From contig NZ_JAUQOP010000013.1 of NCBI RefSeq assembly GCF_030580855.1, positions 1 through 64,000 of the forward strand: a stretch of 64,000 bases of DNA. The letters are read 5' to 3'. The notes under the pieces are model-generated. The model was not told the DNA's origin and did no database searches. It saw only the letters and a list, made by a program, of their open reading frames with translations. Shown one piece after another: positions 1 to 7,610 of this stretch (positions are counted from its first letter, which is position 1; every line of letters starts with the position of its first letter). The translations under genes were made by a program, and so were the position numbers. Source of the DNA: Pseudomonas citrullilanati (lineage in GTDB: Bacteria; Pseudomonadota; Gammaproteobacteria; Pseudomonadales; Pseudomonadaceae).

Positions 1-85
1 GAGAGGCGCTTTGGCCTGGCTCATGCTTGTTGTTCGAGGGCGGAAACTCAGTCAACTGTTCGAGCTTTGAGCCAAAGCGGGAAGA

Positions 86-148
86 GTGGACAGCAGCTTG
101 GCTCCCACACGTGCTTAGGGCACCGCGACCCGTCAGCTTGCTGTCCAC
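86..148. repeat. short inverted repeat in the opening intergenic region
   Basis: Ten-base arms GTGGACAGCA (86-95) and TGCTGTCCAC (139-148) are perfect inverted copies. I see no convincing gene in 1-503: apart from this repeat and the two REP pairs that follow, the stretch holds only short open frames lacking a ribosome site. The repeat may be a decayed REP element or a transcript end for a gene left of the window. Confidence 0.35.
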
Positions 149-186
149 CCCTCTCACCTTTGACTTTATCCTGTCTTAAGACACAA

Positions 187-270
187 GCGAGCCTGCTCGC
201 GAAAGCGGTAGGGCAGCTTGTATTGATGTTGGATGTGCCGACGCCTTCGCGGGCAGGCCCGCTCCCACAG
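187..270. repeat. REP inverted pair (REPIN), copy 1 of a tandem duplication
   Basis: Two head-to-head copies of the pseudomonad REP core (GCGAGCCTGCTCGCGA and its complement TCGCGGGCAGGCCCGC) flank a 35-40 base spacer. The spacer (about 208-245) reappears nearly unchanged at 339-377 in the next pair, so the two REPINs look like a duplication with a period of about 130 bases. Confidence 0.8.
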
Positions 271-314
271 GGGATTTGTGCTGGGCCGCAGGTGTGTGGG
301 CACCGAGATCCAAT

Positions 315-398
315 GTGGGAGCGAGCCTGCTCGCGATAGCGGTGGGGCAGCTTGTATTGATGTTGGATGTGCTAACGCCATCGCGAGCAGGCTCGCAC
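315..398. repeat. REP inverted pair (REPIN), copy 2
   Basis: GTGGGAGCGAGCCTGCTCGCGA at 315 onward is mirrored by TCGCGAGCAGGCTCGC ending near 396. Its spacer matches that of the preceding pair at almost every base. REPINs are mobilised in trans by RAYT transposases; no RAYT gene is in this window. Confidence 0.8.
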
Positions 399-435
399 AG
401 CATCAGTGGCCCTAACGGCGTGTTCCCTGAAATGC

Positions 436-470
436 AAAAAAGCCCCGTCACGACGGACGAGGCTTTTTAC
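436..470 (-). terminator. Rho-independent terminator of ybiT
   Basis: Read on the minus strand, the stem AGCCTCGTC / GACGGGGCT (one mismatch, six-base loop) is followed by six T. It lies about 35 bases after the ybiT stop codon. The A-run on the other side could let it work in both directions. Confidence 0.8.
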
Positions 471-503
471 TTGCAGCTTGCGGCTTGTAGCTTGCAACTG
501 CCC

Positions 504-2090
504 TTAGAACATCACACCCTGGCTGCGCAGGTAGTCGTCATAAGTGCCGCTGAAGTCGACCACGCCGTCCGCGCTCAGCTCGATGATGCGGGTGGCCAGG
601 GACGAGACGAATTCCCGGTCGTGGCTGACGAAGATCAGCGTGCCCGGGTAGTTTTCCAGTGCCAGGTTCAAGGCTTCGATGGATTCCATGTCCAGGTGGT
701 TGGTCGGTTCGTCCATCACCAGTACGTTGGGTTTTTGCAGGATCAGCTTGCCGAACAGCATGCGGCCCTGCTCGCCACCGGAGATGACCTTGACCGACTT
801 GAGGATCTCGTCGTTGGAGAACAGCATGCGGCCCAGGGTGCCCCGGATCATCTGCTCGCCCTGGGTCCATTGGCCCATCCAGTCGAACAGGCTGACATCC
901 TCGGCGAAATCATGGGCATGGTCCTGGGCGTAGTAGCCCAGCTCCGCGCTTTCGGTCCATTTCACGGAACCGGCGTCCGGTGCCAACTCGCCCATCAGGG
1001 TGCGCAGCAGGGTGGTCTTGCCGATGCCGTTGGGGCCGATGATCGCCACGCGTTCGCCGGCTTCGACGGTGAAGCTGAAGTTCTTGAACAGGGTCTTGCC
1101 GTCGAAGCCCTTGGACATGCGCTCGATGGTCACGGCCTGGCGGTGCAGCTTCTTGGTCTGTTCGAAGCGGATGAACGGGCTCACGCGGCTCGATGGCTTG
1201 ACCTCGGCGAGCTGGATCTTGTCGATCTGCTTGGCGCGGGAGGTGGCCTGCTTGGCTTTCGAGGCGTTGGCCGAGAAGCGGCTGACGAAGGTCTGCAGCT
1301 CGGCGATCTGGGCTTTCTTCTTGGCGTTGTCCGACAGTAACTGCTCGCGGGATTGGGTCGCCGCGATCATGTATTCATCGTAGTTGCCTGGGAACAGGCG
1401 CAGCTCGCCGTAGTCCAGGTCGGCCATGTGGGTACAGACGCTGTTCAGGAAGTGCCGGTCGTGGGAAATGATGATCATGGTGCTGTTACGCGCCGTGAGG
1501 ATGTTTTCCAGCCAGCGAATGGTGTTGATGTCCAGGTGGTTGGTCGGTTCGTCGAGCAACAGCACTTCCGGATCGGAGAACAGTGCCTGGGCGAGCAACA
1601 CCCGCAGCTTCCAGCCCGGCGCGACCTCGGTCATCGGGCCGAAGTGTTGTTCCAGTGGAATACCCAGGCCCAGCAACAGCTCGCCGGCACGGGATTCGGC
1701 GGTGTAGCCGTCCATTTCGGCGAACTCGGTTTCCAGCTCGGCCACGGCCATGCCGTCTTCTTCGGTCATTTCCGGCAACGAATAGATGCGATCGCGCTCG
1801 GCCTTGACCTTCCACAGCTCTTCGTGACCCATGATCACGGTATCGATCACGGTGAATTGTTCGTAGGCGAACTGGTCCTGGCGCAGTTTACCCAGGCGTA
1901 CATTCGGTTCGAGCATGACCTGGCCACCGGACGGCTCGAGGTCGCCGCCGAGGATCTTCATGAAGGTCGACTTGCCGCAACCGTTGGCGCCGATCAGGCC
2001 GTAGCGGTTGCCCGCGCCGAATTTGACAGAGACGTTTTCGAACAGCGGCTTGGCGCCAAACTGCATCGTGATGTTAGCTGTGGAGATCAA
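504..2090 (-). CDS. ybiT: ABC-F family ATPase YbiT
   Basis: A 528-residue protein of two ABC ATPase modules without membrane segments. Module 1 has Walker [10 protein letters not shown] (residues 34-42), a degenerate signature (APGWKLR in place of LSGG, as in E. coli YbiT) and Walker [12 protein letters not shown]. Module 2 has Walker [10 protein letters not shown], signature SGGEQ and Walker [11 protein letters not shown]. The linker between modules is the charged helical segment typical of ABC-F translation factors. Length and sequence fit YbiT closely. The start is TTG at 2090, preceded by AGGTAAAG; no ATG lies in frame before codon 9. ABC-F proteins act in the cytosol on ribosomes; the role of YbiT itself is poorly defined. 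An integrase remnant overlaps the first codons in another frame, so the gene's upstream region has been remodelled. Confidence 0.95.
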   Translation of the reverse strand: MISTANITMQFGAKPLFENVSVKFGAGNRYGLIGANGCGKSTFMKILGGDLEPSGGQVMLEPNVRLGKLRQDQFAYEQFTVIDTVIMGHEELWKVKAERDRIYSLPEMTEEDGMAVAELETEFAEMDGYTAESRAGELLLGLGIPLEQHFGPMTEVAPGWKLRVLLAQALFSDPEVLLLDEPTNHLDINTIRWLENILTARNSTMIIISHDRHFLNSVCTHMADLDYGELRLFPGNYDEYMIAATQSREQLLSDNAKKKAQIAELQTFVSRFSANASKAKQATSRAKQIDKIQLAEVKPSSRVSPFIRFEQTKKLHRQAVTIERMSKGFDGKTLFKNFSFTVEAGERVAIIGPNGIGKTTLLRTLMGELAPDAGSVKWTESAELGYYAQDHAHDFAEDVSLFDWMGQWTQGEQMIRGTLGRMLFSNDEILKSVKVISGGEQGRMLFGKLILQKPNVLVMDEPTNHLDMESIEALNLALENYPGTLIFVSHDREFVSSLATRIIELSADGVVDFSGTYDDYLRSQGVMF

Positions 2091-2304
2091 TTACTTTACC
2101 TATCAAGGGGTTGCGAGCCGCGCTTATGAAGCTTGGGCCATTCCTGGGGCAATTCAGGAGCTTTTCCGTTTCTCCCCAGTCACCACTGGAATCAAGCCAA
2201 CGGGCATAAGTGGAGCGCAGCATCCGGACGCTGTGTCCAGGCTGTTGGGCAATAAAGGCGGGGTTCATGCCAGACGTTGAGCACATTGTCGCATAAGTAT
2301 GACA
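2074..2304 (-). pseudogene. C-terminal remnant of a phage-type tyrosine recombinase
   Basis: An open minus-strand frame encodes a stretch (about 2155-2304) that reads like the C-terminal catalytic part of P4/lambda-type integrases: HTYATMC, then GMNPAFIAQQPGHS, then a tyrosine context STYARWL and a Trp-Gly tail. In intact enzymes the His of HTYA is preceded by the catalytic Arg; here that codon is TGT (Cys), a single change from CGT. Everything upstream of the His-box is gone. The frame ends inside the 5' end of ybiT. This is a dead relic of an integrated element, with no start codon or ribosome site. Confidence 0.7.
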
Positions 2305-2422
2305 ACAGTTGCACGATGGCGATGGCGGCCACCCAAACGACGCAGGGCGGTGCATTCCAGCGCCCCCGGCGTGGCGGAACAGGGGGCCGGTGCTGAGCGC
2401 CTGCCCCGAGCCGCCGGCGTGT

Positions 2423-2557
2423 TTACTCTACGGAGCAGATCCAGCGGTGGTTGCGGCGATAGGGCGCGCGAATGAAGTGAACATCCGACACCAGATTCAA
2501 GCCTCGCTCCTGGAGGGCTTCGGTCAGTTGCACGAGTGTCTCTGCCTGGATAGTCAT
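2423..2557 (-). CDS. small protein of 44 residues, unknown function
   Basis: A 45-codon frame starts at ATG 2557 with GAGGTAACCGTA immediately upstream (GAGG eight bases before the ATG), a good Shine-Dalgarno site, and ends at TAA 2423. The product begins MTIQAETLVQLTEAL and ends HRWICSVE; it is amphipathic at the N-terminus and rich in Arg, His and Trp at the C-terminus, with one Cys. No signal peptide or membrane segment. I do not recognise the family. The clean ribosome site and the amphipathic helix argue for a real gene; its neighbours, an integrase relic and a small Cys-rich protein, give no functional hint. Confidence 0.5.
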   Translation of the reverse strand: MTIQAETLVQLTEALQERGLNLVSDVHFIRAPYRRNHRWICSVE

Positions 2558-2726
2558 TACGGTTACCTCGTCAGAATCGTGTGTTCATAATTCTTGACCG
2601 AGCGATCAGGCCGCTAATTCATTTTTTCTACCGTCTTGATTCGAAGGTGCATGTCTGGAGCGGCGGATCGGCGAGGGGCACAACGTGCCTGCGCAGACAG
2701 GGAAGGTGGCGCGGAAACTTTACAAG

Positions 2727-2768
2727 ACCTGTACGTGAATTATATTTTTGTAGAGGTTTTGTACAGGT
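2727..2768 (+). promoter_or_regulatory. spaced inverted repeat overlapping the ribosome site of the 77-aa gene
   Basis: ACCTGTAC at 2727-2734 and GTACAGGT at 2761-2768 are perfect eight-base inverted arms around an AT-rich centre containing TATATTTTTG. The right arm carries the AGGT that would serve as Shine-Dalgarno for the ATG at 2777. It could be a protein operator with half-sites 34 bases apart, or an RNA hairpin that hides the ribosome site. Confidence 0.4.
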
Positions 2769-2776
2769 AGCAATCC

Positions 2777-3010
2777 ATGACTCCTCTCGAAAAACTCATT
2801 TTCTGGCACCAGAACTGGTCTCTGCAAAATCAGACAGTAACCTGTAAAGGCTGCGGCGCGACGCAGGCGGAAGCCGATCGAGACACTGCTTTTGTCCACG
2901 CCCAGACTTGCAGGAGTGCGAGACTCAACGGCCAACCCTGGCAGGCGCTGGATGAAGTCAGGGACGCGTACTGGGTTCCTCCGGCCGAATCGGTCTCGTC
3001 CGTTGAATAG
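2777..3010 (+). CDS. small protein with a CxxC...H..C cysteine cluster, unknown function
   Basis: A 77-residue acidic protein beginning MTPLEKLIFWHQNW. Residues about 23-45 carry CKGCG followed by H and C (Cys-X2-Cys, then His-X3-Cys), arranged like a small zinc-binding knuckle. No signal peptide or membrane helix. The ATG is preceded by AGGT eight bases upstream. I believe similar proteins occur in other pseudomonads but cannot name a family. It stands alone between the ybiT region and lpxO; the inverted repeat covering its ribosome site suggests regulated expression. Metal binding is an inference from residue spacing only. Confidence 0.6.
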   Translation: MTPLEKLIFWHQNWSLQNQTVTCKGCGATQAEADRDTAFVHAQTCRSARLNGQPWQALDEVRDAYWVPPAESVSSVE

Positions 3011-3186
3011 CAGGCACGGGGCGTTCGGGCGAGAAGCGGTCATTTCCATGCACAGTTTTTCACAACTGAAGGATAACTTTGGTTACAAACTCTGGCTAAA
3101 ATGCCATCTCACCCGATGCTTCCTCCCATACCGCCAGGCTGGGCGGGGAAAGCTGCCTGTTCACTCTTGTTGTGTGACGGATTTTT

Positions 3187-4086
3187 GTGAAACTCATTCT
3201 CGCTGCGATCTACCTCCTGTCCATCGGCTACGTGCACCTGCGGGGGCGCGTACGGCATAAGATCGGACGGCAGTTGAGCGACCACTCATCGTTTCTCGCG
3301 CCCATCAACTGCTTGCTGTACCTGTGTTCGAAATTCCCCAACCGGCCGTACCTCAACCCCGCGGATTTTCCGGACCTGAGCCCGCTGCAAGTCCATTGGC
3401 AGGAGATCCGTGCCGAAGGGCTGAACCTCTTGCAGGCCGGGGAGATCAAGCGTTCCAATCAGTACGATGACGTTGGCTTTAACTCGTTCTTCAAGACGGG
3501 TTGGAAGCGCTTCTACCTGAAGTGGTATGGCGACAGTCACCCTTCGGCCATGAAGTTGTGCCCGCGCACCACCGAACTGGTGCAAGGCATCGGCTCGATC
3601 AAGGCGGCGATGTTCGCCGAATTGCCGCCGGGATCGAAGCTGGTTCGCCACCGTGACCCGTATGCCGGGTCGTATCGCTACCACCTGGGCCTGGAGACGC
3701 CGAACGAGGCCGGTTGCTACATCAATGTCGACGGCGAGCCGTACCATTGGCGTGACGGCGAGGCGGTGGTGTTCGACGAGACATTCATTCATTACGCCGA
3801 GAACACCACGCCCCATAACCGCATCATTTTGTTCTGCGACGTGGAGCGGCCGATGAAATTTCGCTGGGCCACGGCTTTCAACCGCTGGTTCAGCCGCACC
3901 GTGATGGCCGCCGCCGGCGCCCCCAACGACGCCGGGGACAAGACCGGCGGCTTGAACCGGGCGTTTTCCAGGTTGTACAAGATCCGGCTGCAAGGCAAGG
4001 CGCTGAAGAAGCGCAATCGCAAGCTGTATTACTTGCAGAAGTGGGCGTTCTTCGGCGGGCTGCTGGCGATCTTCGTCTGGATCTGA
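3187..4086 (+). CDS. lpxO: lipid A hydroxylase LpxO (Fe(II)/2-oxoglutarate dioxygenase)
   Basis: A 299-residue aspartyl/asparaginyl beta-hydroxylase-fold protein matching Pseudomonas LpxO in length and layout. LpxO adds a 2-hydroxyl to the secondary acyl chain of lipid A at the inner membrane. The metal ligands are visible: HRD (His155, Asp157) and His202 in IHYAENTTPHNR, with Arg212 as the likely 2-oxoglutarate contact. An N-terminal hydrophobic segment (residues 1-18) and a C-terminal one (about 286-299) fit membrane anchoring. The start is GTG at 3187 with a weak GACGGA upstream; the next ATG is far inside the conserved region. Monocistronic, with the convergent ligD ending 22 bases downstream. 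Confidence 0.9.
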   Translation: MKLILAAIYLLSIGYVHLRGRVRHKIGRQLSDHSSFLAPINCLLYLCSKFPNRPYLNPADFPDLSPLQVHWQEIRAEGLNLLQAGEIKRSNQYDDVGFNSFFKTGWKRFYLKWYGDSHPSAMKLCPRTTELVQGIGSIKAAMFAELPPGSKLVRHRDPYAGSYRYHLGLETPNEAGCYINVDGEPYHWRDGEAVVFDETFIHYAENTTPHNRIILFCDVERPMKFRWATAFNRWFSRTVMAAAGAPNDAGDKTGGLNRAFSRLYKIRLQGKALKKRNRKLYYLQKWAFFGGLLAIFVWI

Positions 4087-4107
4087 AATCTCGCCAGGGC
4101 CCTGCGA

Positions 4108-6087
4108 TCATTCCATGGGTTTTGGCGCCCCCAGTTGCTCCCACATCCTGGCACTGATCCGTTGGCGATGGGCGTAGCCTTCCCATGGATCGGCTCCCAG
4201 GCCCCGGGCCCGTTCCAGTGCGGTGTTGATGTCCCACTGCTGGGCATTGCGCAGGCTGTCCAGCTCGGCCCGGGCGATCGGCACCGAAACCGGCAGCCCC
4301 GGTCGCGCCCGTACCGAGTAGGCGCTCACCGTGCTGGCGCCGCGGGCATTGCGCAGGTAATCGACGAAGACTTTGCCGACGCGGTTTTTCGGGCCCATGG
4401 TGGCGGTGATCTTTTGCGGCATCTCGCGCGCCAGGAACTGGGAGATGGCCTTGGCGAAGGCCTTGGTGGCGTCCCAGCCTTCACTGCGCGCCAGCGGCAC
4501 GATGACGTGCATGCCCTTGCCACCGCTGGTCTTCAGGAACCCTTGCAAGCCCAGCTCATCGAGCACTGACAAAGTCATGCGAGTGGCTTCGAGCATGGCG
4601 TTCCAGGGCAGTGATGGATCGGGGTCCAGGTCCAGCACAAACAGGTCCGGCGTTTCGATCCGCTCATGGGTGGCGGTCCAGGTGTGCAACTCCACCGTAC
4701 CCATCTGTGCCGCGCTGACCAGCGACTGGACGCTGTCGATTTCCATCAGGGCAGCGTGGCCCGGGTCCAGCGATGGATCCAGTTGCTTGATGTGGGGAAT
4801 CTCCAGGCGATCGGCGTGCTTCTGGAAGAACTGCTCTTCGCCAATTCCGTCCGGTGCCCGCAGCAACGCCACGGGCCGTAGTTTCAGGTGCGGCAGGATC
4901 CACGGGGCGATGTCGGCGTAGTATTGGGCCAGCTCGGCTTTCTGCACGCCACTGAGGCTGTCGATCACCCGGTCCGGGTGGGTGATGCTTACGCCGGCCA
5001 CTTCCACTGCGCCTGGCTTGCGGCCTCGTCGTAGGGCCGGCGTCTGGTTCTTGATCGGCAATGGGTGCTCGCGGACGATCTTGCCCGCCGGCATGTCGGC
5101 CAGCCATTCGATGAAGGTCGGGCGGTGCACCAGGCCACTGCTGGTCCATTCGGTGAATTCGACTTCGCACACCCGCTCGGGCTCGACCCACTGCACGCCA
5201 CGCGCCTGGACGCGGTTGACCGGCTGGGCCAATGGCGAGGCTTGGCGCTCACGGGCGGACAATGTCGCCTGCAGCGTTTCTTTCTGCGCTTGCGTGAATC
5301 CGGTGCTCACTCGCCCGGCATACACCAGGCCGCTGCCTTCATTGACTGCAAGCAGCAGCGCGCCGAAGCCGCTGCTTGGATTTTGCGGGCGGGTGAAGCC
5401 GACGATCACAAAAGCTTGGCGCAACCGACATTTCAGGTTCACCCAATCGCTGCTGCGCCGCGACACATAAGGGCTGCCCACGCGCTTGCCGACCACCCGG
5501 TCCAGGGACAGGGCGCTGGCGCTTTCGAGTATTTCGTCCTTGCTGGCGGAAAAGGCCTCGGAGAACCGCAGGCGCTTGCCGGCATGGCCGCGCAACACCT
5601 GTTTCAACGCTGCGCGCCGTTCCTCCACGGGCGTTTGCCGCAGGTCCTCGCCATTGAGAAATGGCGCGTCGAACAGCACGTACACCATGTCCACGGTACG
5701 GCCGATTTCGAGCGCGTCGCGCAGGGCAGCGAGGTCCGACTGGCCGTTGTCGTCCAGCAGGATCAAGTCACCGTCCAGCCAACTGTCCCCCAGGTTCAGC
5801 TCGGCCAGGGCGTCGGCGTGCAATTTGAGCCGCGCGGTCCAGTCTTCATGGTTGCCGCTGAGCAGGCGGATGTCGCCGTTCTCGATACGGGCCATCAACC
5901 GATAGCCGTCGAATTTGACTTCATAGCGCCATTCACCCGTGGGTGGCTGTTCCACCGCGGTCGCCAATTGCGGCAACAGCCGTTCGGGCAGTGGATCCTT
6001 GTGCCCTGGATGAGGGCGGTTGCGGTGGGTCTTTTCGTCCCGATTGGCATCGGACGCACGGGCAGATTCGCGCTCGGCCTTGGCCAT
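4108..6087 (-). CDS. ligD: LigD-type end-joining ligase/polymerase lacking the phosphoesterase domain
   Basis: 659 residues against about 840 for three-domain Pseudomonas LigD. The order is an ATP-ligase-like region (about 30-345: adenylation domain, then OB fold from QAFVIVGF) followed by the primase/polymerase domain (about 370-650). The N-terminal 3'-phosphoesterase domain is absent; the protein starts at a basic linker. Polymerase residues look intact: LDLDPDP (metal aspartates), TSGGKGMHV, and the third acid in KVFVDYLRN. The ligase half keeps Lys of KFDGYR, but other motifs differ from the LigD pattern I recall: RNG reads SGN, LDGE reads LDGD, EG..GKR reads DRVVGKR, and the KLK of motif V reads NLK. 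It may act mainly as a Ku-recruited polymerase. ATG 6087 has AAGGGA upstream; ku ends 33 bases before it, so the two form an operon. Confidence 0.88.
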   Translation of the reverse strand: MAKAERESARASDANRDEKTHRNRPHPGHKDPLPERLLPQLATAVEQPPTGEWRYEVKFDGYRLMARIENGDIRLLSGNHEDWTARLKLHADALAELNLGDSWLDGDLILLDDNGQSDLAALRDALEIGRTVDMVYVLFDAPFLNGEDLRQTPVEERRAALKQVLRGHAGKRLRFSEAFSASKDEILESASALSLDRVVGKRVGSPYVSRRSSDWVNLKCRLRQAFVIVGFTRPQNPSSGFGALLLAVNEGSGLVYAGRVSTGFTQAQKETLQATLSARERQASPLAQPVNRVQARGVQWVEPERVCEVEFTEWTSSGLVHRPTFIEWLADMPAGKIVREHPLPIKNQTPALRRGRKPGAVEVAGVSITHPDRVIDSLSGVQKAELAQYYADIAPWILPHLKLRPVALLRAPDGIGEEQFFQKHADRLEIPHIKQLDPSLDPGHAALMEIDSVQSLVSAAQMGTVELHTWTATHERIETPDLFVLDLDPDPSLPWNAMLEATRMTLSVLDELGLQGFLKTSGGKGMHVIVPLARSEGWDATKAFAKAISQFLAREMPQKITATMGPKNRVGKVFVDYLRNARGASTVSAYSVRARPGLPVSVPIARAELDSLRNAQQWDINTALERARGLGADPWEGYAHRQRISARMWEQLGAPKPME

Positions 6088-6120
6088 GACAGATTCCCTT
6101 GTATAGCTGGCGGCCGGGGG

Positions 6121-7008
6121 TTAGCCCCGGGAGGCCTTGGTGGCTTTTTTCGCGGGGGCGGACTTGCTGGTCTTCGCGGGTTTCGCGGGGGTTTTCGCCG
6201 GTTTGTCCGGCGCCTTGCCCTTGCCGCCCAAGCTGCGCTTGAGCAGTTCGGTCAGGTCGATGACGTCGGCAGTCTTGCGCTGTTCTTCGCCAGGGTCTGT
6301 TTCCACCGCTTCGAGCCGGCCCTCGTTGGCCTTTTTCTCCACCAGTTCCATGATCTTGTCCTGGAAGCTGTCGCGATAGTCTTCCGGTGTCCAGTCGGCG
6401 CTCATGTCCTCTACCAGGCGCTTGGCCATGTCCAGTTCACCCTTGACCAGGTGGGGCTTGGTGACCTCGTCGCCGAGTTCGAGGATGTCCAGGCCGCGGA
6501 CCTCCGCCGGCCAGCGCAGCATCACCAGCACCAATGCCGACTCCAGCGGCATCAGCGCCGCCAGATGTTGCCGCGTGTGCAACACCACGTGGGCCAGGGC
6601 CACCTTGTTGGTTTTGACCAGGGTTTCGCGCAACAGCGCATAGACTTTGCCGCCGCGCTTGTCCGGTGCCAGGAAATACGGGGTGTCGATGTTTTGCAGT
6701 GGGATCTTCTCGCTGTCGACGAAGGAAAAGATGTCGATGGTCTGGGTGGACTTGGGGTGCGCGGAGCGGATTTCTTCTTCGTCGAGCAGGACATACTGGC
6801 CTTTCTGGTACTGGACGCCCTTGACGATGTCTTCCTTGGTCACTTCCTTGCCCGTGACCTTGTTGACCCGCTTATAGCCCACCGGGTCCATGCTGCGCTT
6901 GTCCAGCCAATCGAAATCGACGCCCTGGGACGAGGTCGCCGACACCAATGCGACGGGGATGTGGACCAGTCCGAAACTGATTGCGCCTTTCCAGATTGCC
7001 CTGGCCAT
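6121..7008 (-). CDS. ku: Ku protein for non-homologous end joining
   Basis: A 295-residue bacterial Ku. It forms a homodimeric ring on double-strand ends and recruits LigD. The core opens MARAIWKGAISFGLVHIPV, the usual Ku start, and contains the central barrel and bridge segments. The C-terminus (after residue 250) is a Lys/Ala/Pro-rich tail of KPAKT-like repeats, the flexible basic extension common in bacterial Ku. A longer frame reaches 7074, but ATG 7008 has AAGGA upstream and matches the family N-terminus. First gene of a ku-ligD operon. In Bacillus and mycobacteria such genes act in stationary or dormant cells; nothing here shows the trigger. Confidence 0.93.
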   Translation of the reverse strand: MARAIWKGAISFGLVHIPVALVSATSSQGVDFDWLDKRSMDPVGYKRVNKVTGKEVTKEDIVKGVQYQKGQYVLLDEEEIRSAHPKSTQTIDIFSFVDSEKIPLQNIDTPYFLAPDKRGGKVYALLRETLVKTNKVALAHVVLHTRQHLAALMPLESALVLVMLRWPAEVRGLDILELGDEVTKPHLVKGELDMAKRLVEDMSADWTPEDYRDSFQDKIMELVEKKANEGRLEAVETDPGEEQRKTADVIDLTELLKRSLGGKGKAPDKPAKTPAKPAKTSKSAPAKKATKASRG

Positions 7009-7222
7009 GATGGTGATTGTCCTTGTCGGTGAATGTCTCTCTGGTGACCGTCGGGTCTTTGGAAAAGTTTCCACCGGGCGCTGGCTGGCGCGCCCCCCCT
7101 GGCCGCCACAAGCGCCGTCTTGGAGATGCCTGGTTACATCTTCGCGGGGATATTTCGCTTAACAACGGCGAACCTGCGGCGTAGCGTGCTTTCGATATGC
7201 CTGACTCCAGGAGGTGCTTGAA

Positions 7223-7567
7223 ATGAACCGACTGACGCTCGTCTGCATGGCGCTACTCATGGTTCCGTTGGTCCAGGCTGCGGCGCCGCAACCAGGCCCT
7301 GTGCGGTTCATGGCCCAGAACCTGCCGGGCAACAATAATCCCTACAACAGCCCGACGCGGCGAGCCAACCCCAACAGCCAGCAGGGCACCCGGCTGAATG
7401 TGCCGGCGCTGCAAAACAATCCCACGGTGCCGGTTCCACGGCCGCCCACCCTGGACAATGGCGGGATCGGCAACGGCTACCCACGCTCCGGCCAGCCCAC
7501 AAGGTCGCCACGGCCCACGATCGAATCCCCGACACCTCCCAGAGGGACATCCGACAGCCATCGCTAG
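7223..7567 (+). CDS. secreted Pro/Asn-rich small protein, unknown function
   Basis: 114 residues starting at ATG 7223, seven bases after a strong AGGAGGTG. The first ~22 residues form a classic Sec signal peptide (MNRLTLVCMALLMVPLVQA, cleavage near AAA). The mature part is low-complexity and disordered, rich in Pro, Asn, Arg, Ser and Thr with no Cys. A longer reading from 7214 would put the start inside the ribosome site and is rejected. It ends 43 bases before the sugar dehydrogenase gene on the same strand and may be co-transcribed. Function unknown; an extracytoplasmic location is the only safe inference. Confidence 0.7.
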   Translation: MNRLTLVCMALLMVPLVQAAAPQPGPVRFMAQNLPGNNNPYNSPTRRANPNSQQGTRLNVPALQNNPTVPVPRPPTLDNGGIGNGYPRSGQPTRSPRPTIESPTPPRGTSDSHR

Positions 7568-7610
7568 GCATCGCGCCTGGCTGACTTTTCCACTACAGAA
7601 GGACGTGTGC

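Noticed and set aside
187..398. Possible CRISPR array
   Set aside because: Repeats are inverted REP pairs, not direct repeats with unique spacers, and no cas genes are present.
3060..3120. PhoP or PmrA box before lpxO
   Set aside because: GGTTAC and GGCTAA are 13 bases apart start to start, which does not fit the 11-base PhoP repeat, and no CTTAAG pair is present.
5065..7032. 655-codon plus-strand frame across ligD and ku
   Set aside because: Runs through two opposite-strand genes and their junction; composition is shadow-like.
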